Translations under genes and position numbers: made by a program | Notes under the pieces: generated by a model | Told to the model about the DNA's origin: nothing | Seen by the model: only the letters and a program-made list of their open reading frames with translations | The model's database searches: none | Shown: positions 4,847 to 7,026 of the stretch, piece after piece | How positions within the stretch are numbered: position 1 is the first letter of the stretch | Layout: each line of letters begins with the position of its first letter | Assembly (NCBI GenBank): GCA_002504495.1 | Contig: DATC01000084.1 | Span: forward strand, 1-7,026 | Reading direction: 5' to 3' | Length of the DNA stretch: 7,026 nt | Source of the DNA: Methanomassiliicoccaceae archaeon UBA537 | GTDB taxonomy: Archaea; Thermoplasmatota; Thermoplasmata; Methanomassiliicoccales; Methanomethylophilaceae

Positions 4847-7026
4847 CTGCTCCTCTCCCTGTACAGCGGGTGGATGAATCTGAATTCGTAGTAGCTGCTG
4901 TCGTCTTCGAAGAAGAGCCTGCAATGCTCGATGTCCTTCAGGTTCTGATCCGGGATGGTCACGACGGTCTTTCCGCCCTGCAGTCCGACCGGTCCGTTCG
5001 ACCTCCACACGACGTCGCCGTCGGTCCTCTTCAGAGGTATCCCCTCCACGGACCTCACGAGCATCATAGGCGGCAGCTCTCTGGCGCTGCCCGCATCGAT
5101 CCCGATAGCGACTCCGCCGCGCTCCTTCTTCACAGTGTAGCGTATCTTGCTGCTGTCGCCGGAATGGACCTCCACGGACATTCCGCGCGATTCCTTGCGG
5201 ACGCCGTCGATCATGTACTCGGCGTAGAGCTTCAGCGTCCTCAGCCTGTAGCGGCCCATGGGTATGCGGATCTGCTTGTCGCTACGGTACTGCTCGGCGC
5301 TTATCGACACGGTCTCCGCATCGGATTCGTCCCCTTCCTTCTCGGTTCCGTTGATGATCCTGATCCTGGCGCCGACGGCCTTGGGAGGCCATCCCATCGT
5401 GACTACGCAGTCCTTTCCGCAGATACGGTACTCCACGTCTCTGAACGGTTTCAGATTGGCGACGGTGGTCTGGTCGCCGATGACTCCGACAGTCTCCTTC
5501 TGGATCACGGGATAGAGGTACTGTATCGCCCCGTCCTCCATGGTGAACTTGATCCCGTTGGAGTACTCCTCGATCGGAACGACCCTGCTCATCCACGATT
5601 CTATGTCGGACATGTTCTGGACGCGGCCGTCTATGTTGAGCTTCTTCTTGGATGCATATAGGGTCACGGGATAGACGGTCGTCCATTTGGCGCTGTACGT
5701 CCCGTCCGCCTTGTTCCATCTGATCGCCATGTCGCGGACGGGCTCCGGGAACTCGACGGTGGATCTGACGTAGCGGACCCCTTCGGTCCTCTCGATCCTG
5801 CCCTTGACGTTGTACTCCGTGATGAACAGGTAGGTGTATTCCGCACCTCCTTCGAGGCCTATATCGTCGTAGACGTCGTTCCCGTTGAGGGCGATCTCCT
5901 TGCCGTTGTCGCCTCTGGAGCGCCAGACTCTGACCCTAGAGGCCCCGCGGGGCTTAGTGAACATTATGCGGAGCCCTCCGGTTATCGGCTCGATGTTGAC
6001 ATCCTCCACCTCCTGGAGCATGAACACGGGACCTATCTTCGCCGCATCGCGGGAGAGCACCCCCCAGCGCTTGGCGTATACCGAGTAGTAGTACTCGACT
6101 CCGGGCACGGCCGTCTTGTCGAGGTACGACGTCCCCGGGATGCTGGCCAGAGGCTTCGTGTCCTCCGTCACCATGGGCAGGGTATCCTCCGACCTGAAGA
6201 TGCTGTACGTCACGTTGGCGGTGTCGGCCGGAGGCTCGAACGATATGCTGATGGACCGTCCGTCCGTGCTGGCGGAGATGTTGCACGGCTCCTCGGGCGG
6301 GTCCTCCCTGAGCTTGGCCTTGACCTGCGGGTGGTCCGGGCACTGATCTATGGCCGCCACGTAGAACGCCGTCTTCCTGGCCTTGGAATCGGAGATCTGG
6401 GCCTTCTTATAGAGGGCGTCGGCGTCGTTGCATCTTCTGACGCACTCGCTGTATCTTGCAGAGAGCTCCAGGTCGTCGCTCAGGATGCCGCCGTACTTCT
6501 CCTGGAGGGCTTCGATGCCGATCTTCGCTTCGTAGAACCTCCTGTCGTCGAAGCAGTCCATCAGGTATCTCCTGCTGGCCTTCACATGCTCCTTGATCTT
6601 CGAGAGGTCGGCCTTGAGGGTTCCGAGAGACGAGTAGCCTGGGAACTGCGATTCAAGAGCGGCGAGGCTCTTCTCCGCCTTCTCCACGCGTCCTCTCTGA
6701 AGGTCCATGCGGATGGTCATGGCCATTCCGTCGGCCTTCTTGAGGTCCTCCTTGAAATTGAGCCCGCATTTTATGCAGACGGCGTTGGTGGACTGCTGGG
6801 CTGTCCCGCATTTCGGACAGATCTGCTTGAAGCTCTTGCCGCAGTGCGGGCAGAACGACGTGTTCCTGTCGATCTGGACCATGTTTCCGCAGAACTGGCA
6901 GCGGGTCATGGTGCTGTCCGAGTTGGAGAAGTTCGCGGCGTACTTCTTCCTGACGCAGGTCTGCTGGAGGATCATTATCGCCATGGTCCTGTCCGCATCG
7001 TCGGACAGCTTGGCGTTGAGGAGGTC
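4843..7026 (-). CDS. Double zinc-ribbon protein with helical region and FN3/Ig-like repeats (5' end outside window)
   Basis: The frame is open to the window edge: 14 codons (DLLNAKLSDDADRT) precede the first visible Met at 6984, and neither it nor Met at 6909 has a convincing ribosome site, so the true start is probably upstream. At least 727 residues are visible. Numbering from Met 6984, two zinc ribbons come first: CQFC (29-32) with CPHC (45-48), then CPKC (56-59) with CIKC (70-73). Residues about 75-225 are helical, possibly TPR-like. The remainder is beta-rich, with at least two segments resembling fibronectin type III or Ig folds (about 235-325 and 326-410), seen as paired strands ending in VEYYYSVYAKR and AEYTYLFITEYN. 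Three further beta-sandwich-like segments follow to about 708. No signal peptide or membrane segment is visible, although the N-terminus is missing. I do not recognise a named family. The architecture suggests a binding or scaffold subunit. It is the first visible gene of the operon. Confidence 0.85.
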   Translation of the reverse strand, partial: DLLNAKLSDDADRTMAIMILQQTCVRKKYAANFSNSDSTMTRCQFCGNMVQIDRNTSFCPHCGKSFKQICPKCGTAQQSTNAVCIKCGLNFKEDLKKADGMAMTIRMDLQRGRVEKAEKSLAALESQFPGYSSLGTLKADLSKIKEHVKASRRYLMDCFDDRRFYEAKIGIEALQEKYGGILSDDLELSARYSECVRRCNDADALYKKAQISDSKARKTAFYVAAIDQCPDHPQVKAKLREDPPEEPCNISASTDGRSISISFEPPADTANVTYSIFRSEDTLPMVTEDTKPLASIPGTSYLDKTAVPGVEYYYSVYAKRWGVLSRDAAKIGPVFMLQEVEDVNIEPITGGLRIMFTKPRGASRVRVWRSRGDNGKEIALNGNDVYDDIGLEGGAEYTYLFITEYNVKGRIERTEGVRYVRSTVEFPEPVRDMAIRWNKADGTYSAKWTTVYPVTLYASKKKLNIDGRVQNMSDIESWMSRVVPIEEYSNGIKFTMEDGAIQYLYPVIQKETVGVIGDQTTVANLKPFRDVEYRICGKDCVVTMGWPPKAVGARIRIINGTEKEGDESDAETVSISAEQYRSDKQIRIPMGRYRLRTLKLYAEYMIDGVRKESRGMSVEVHSGDSSKIRYTVKKERGGVAIGIDAGSARELPPMMLVRSVEGIPLKRTDGDVVWRSNGPVGLQGGKTVVTIPDQNLKDIEHCRLFFEDDSSYYEFRFIHPLYRERSR
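4855..4859 (-). promoter_or_regulatory. Ribosome binding site of the zinc-ribbon GTPase gene
   Basis: GGGAG on the minus strand, within the run AGGGAGAGGAGCAG, lies 8 bases before the ATG at 4846 and inside the last codons of the zinc-ribbon/FN3 gene. A second AGGAG closer to the ATG is probably too near to act. This site and the ATGA overlap (4846-4843) argue against a longer upstream start. Confidence 0.72.

Noticed and set aside
4847..5008. A 54-residue upstream extension of the GTPase starting at 5008
   Set aside because: It is Arg/Gln-rich shadow sequence inside the zinc-ribbon/FN3 gene. The ATG at 4846 has a ribosome site and an ATGA overlap like the other junctions.
3713..5661. Two long plus-strand open frames (3713-4714 and 4711-5661) opposite the GTPase and zinc-ribbon genes
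   Set aside because: They are antisense shadows with Val/Leu/Asp/Arg/His-rich composition and no motifs; the minus strand has conserved Cys pairs and GTPase motifs.
6907..6984. Met at 6984 or 6909 as the true start of the zinc-ribbon/FN3 protein
   Set aside because: The frame stays open with coding-like residues to the window edge, and neither Met has a Shine-Dalgarno sequence as strong as those of its operon neighbours.

Overview
This looks like a methylotrophic methanogenic archaeon, most plausibly of the Methanomassiliicoccales (Methanomethylophilus-like). The left edge encodes the C-terminal part of a methanol:corrinoid methyltransferase (MtaB). Promoter signals are archaeal in style (TATA box with a purine-rich upstream element), the DNA is moderately GC-rich, and all six stop codons seen are TGA. 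The last point fits a lineage in which TAG is often reserved for pyrrolysine. The order-level assignment is inference from these clues.

Left part, plus strand (1-1050): the end of mtaB is followed by a 120-base gap holding a G/C hairpin and a TATA-like promoter. A small universal stress protein with a very short leader follows. A perfect 8-bp hairpin (1071-1090) separates it from the convergent operon and is a good terminator for the minus-strand transcript.

Right part, minus strand (7026 down to 1096): four genes are packed end to end. In transcription order they are a large zinc-ribbon plus beta-sandwich (FN3/Ig-like) repeat protein that enters from beyond the window, a zinc-ribbon GTPase, a GrpE-like protein with a long N-terminal extension and an acidic tail, and a short Hsp70 that lacks most of the C-terminal lid. 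Every junction is an ATGA overlap with a Shine-Dalgarno sequence inside the preceding gene, so the four products are probably made together in a coupled way.

The operon is the most interesting content. It pairs an Hsp70 ATPase and its own nucleotide-exchange-factor-like partner with a GTPase and a zinc-ribbon/FN3 scaffold. None of the four visible proteins shows a signal peptide or membrane segment, so a cytosolic complex is the simplest reading. This is not a standard grpE-dnaK-dnaJ operon. It may be a dedicated chaperone-GTPase machine for complex remodelling, stress or conflict; the sequence does not reveal its target, and no effector or toxin is visible in the window.
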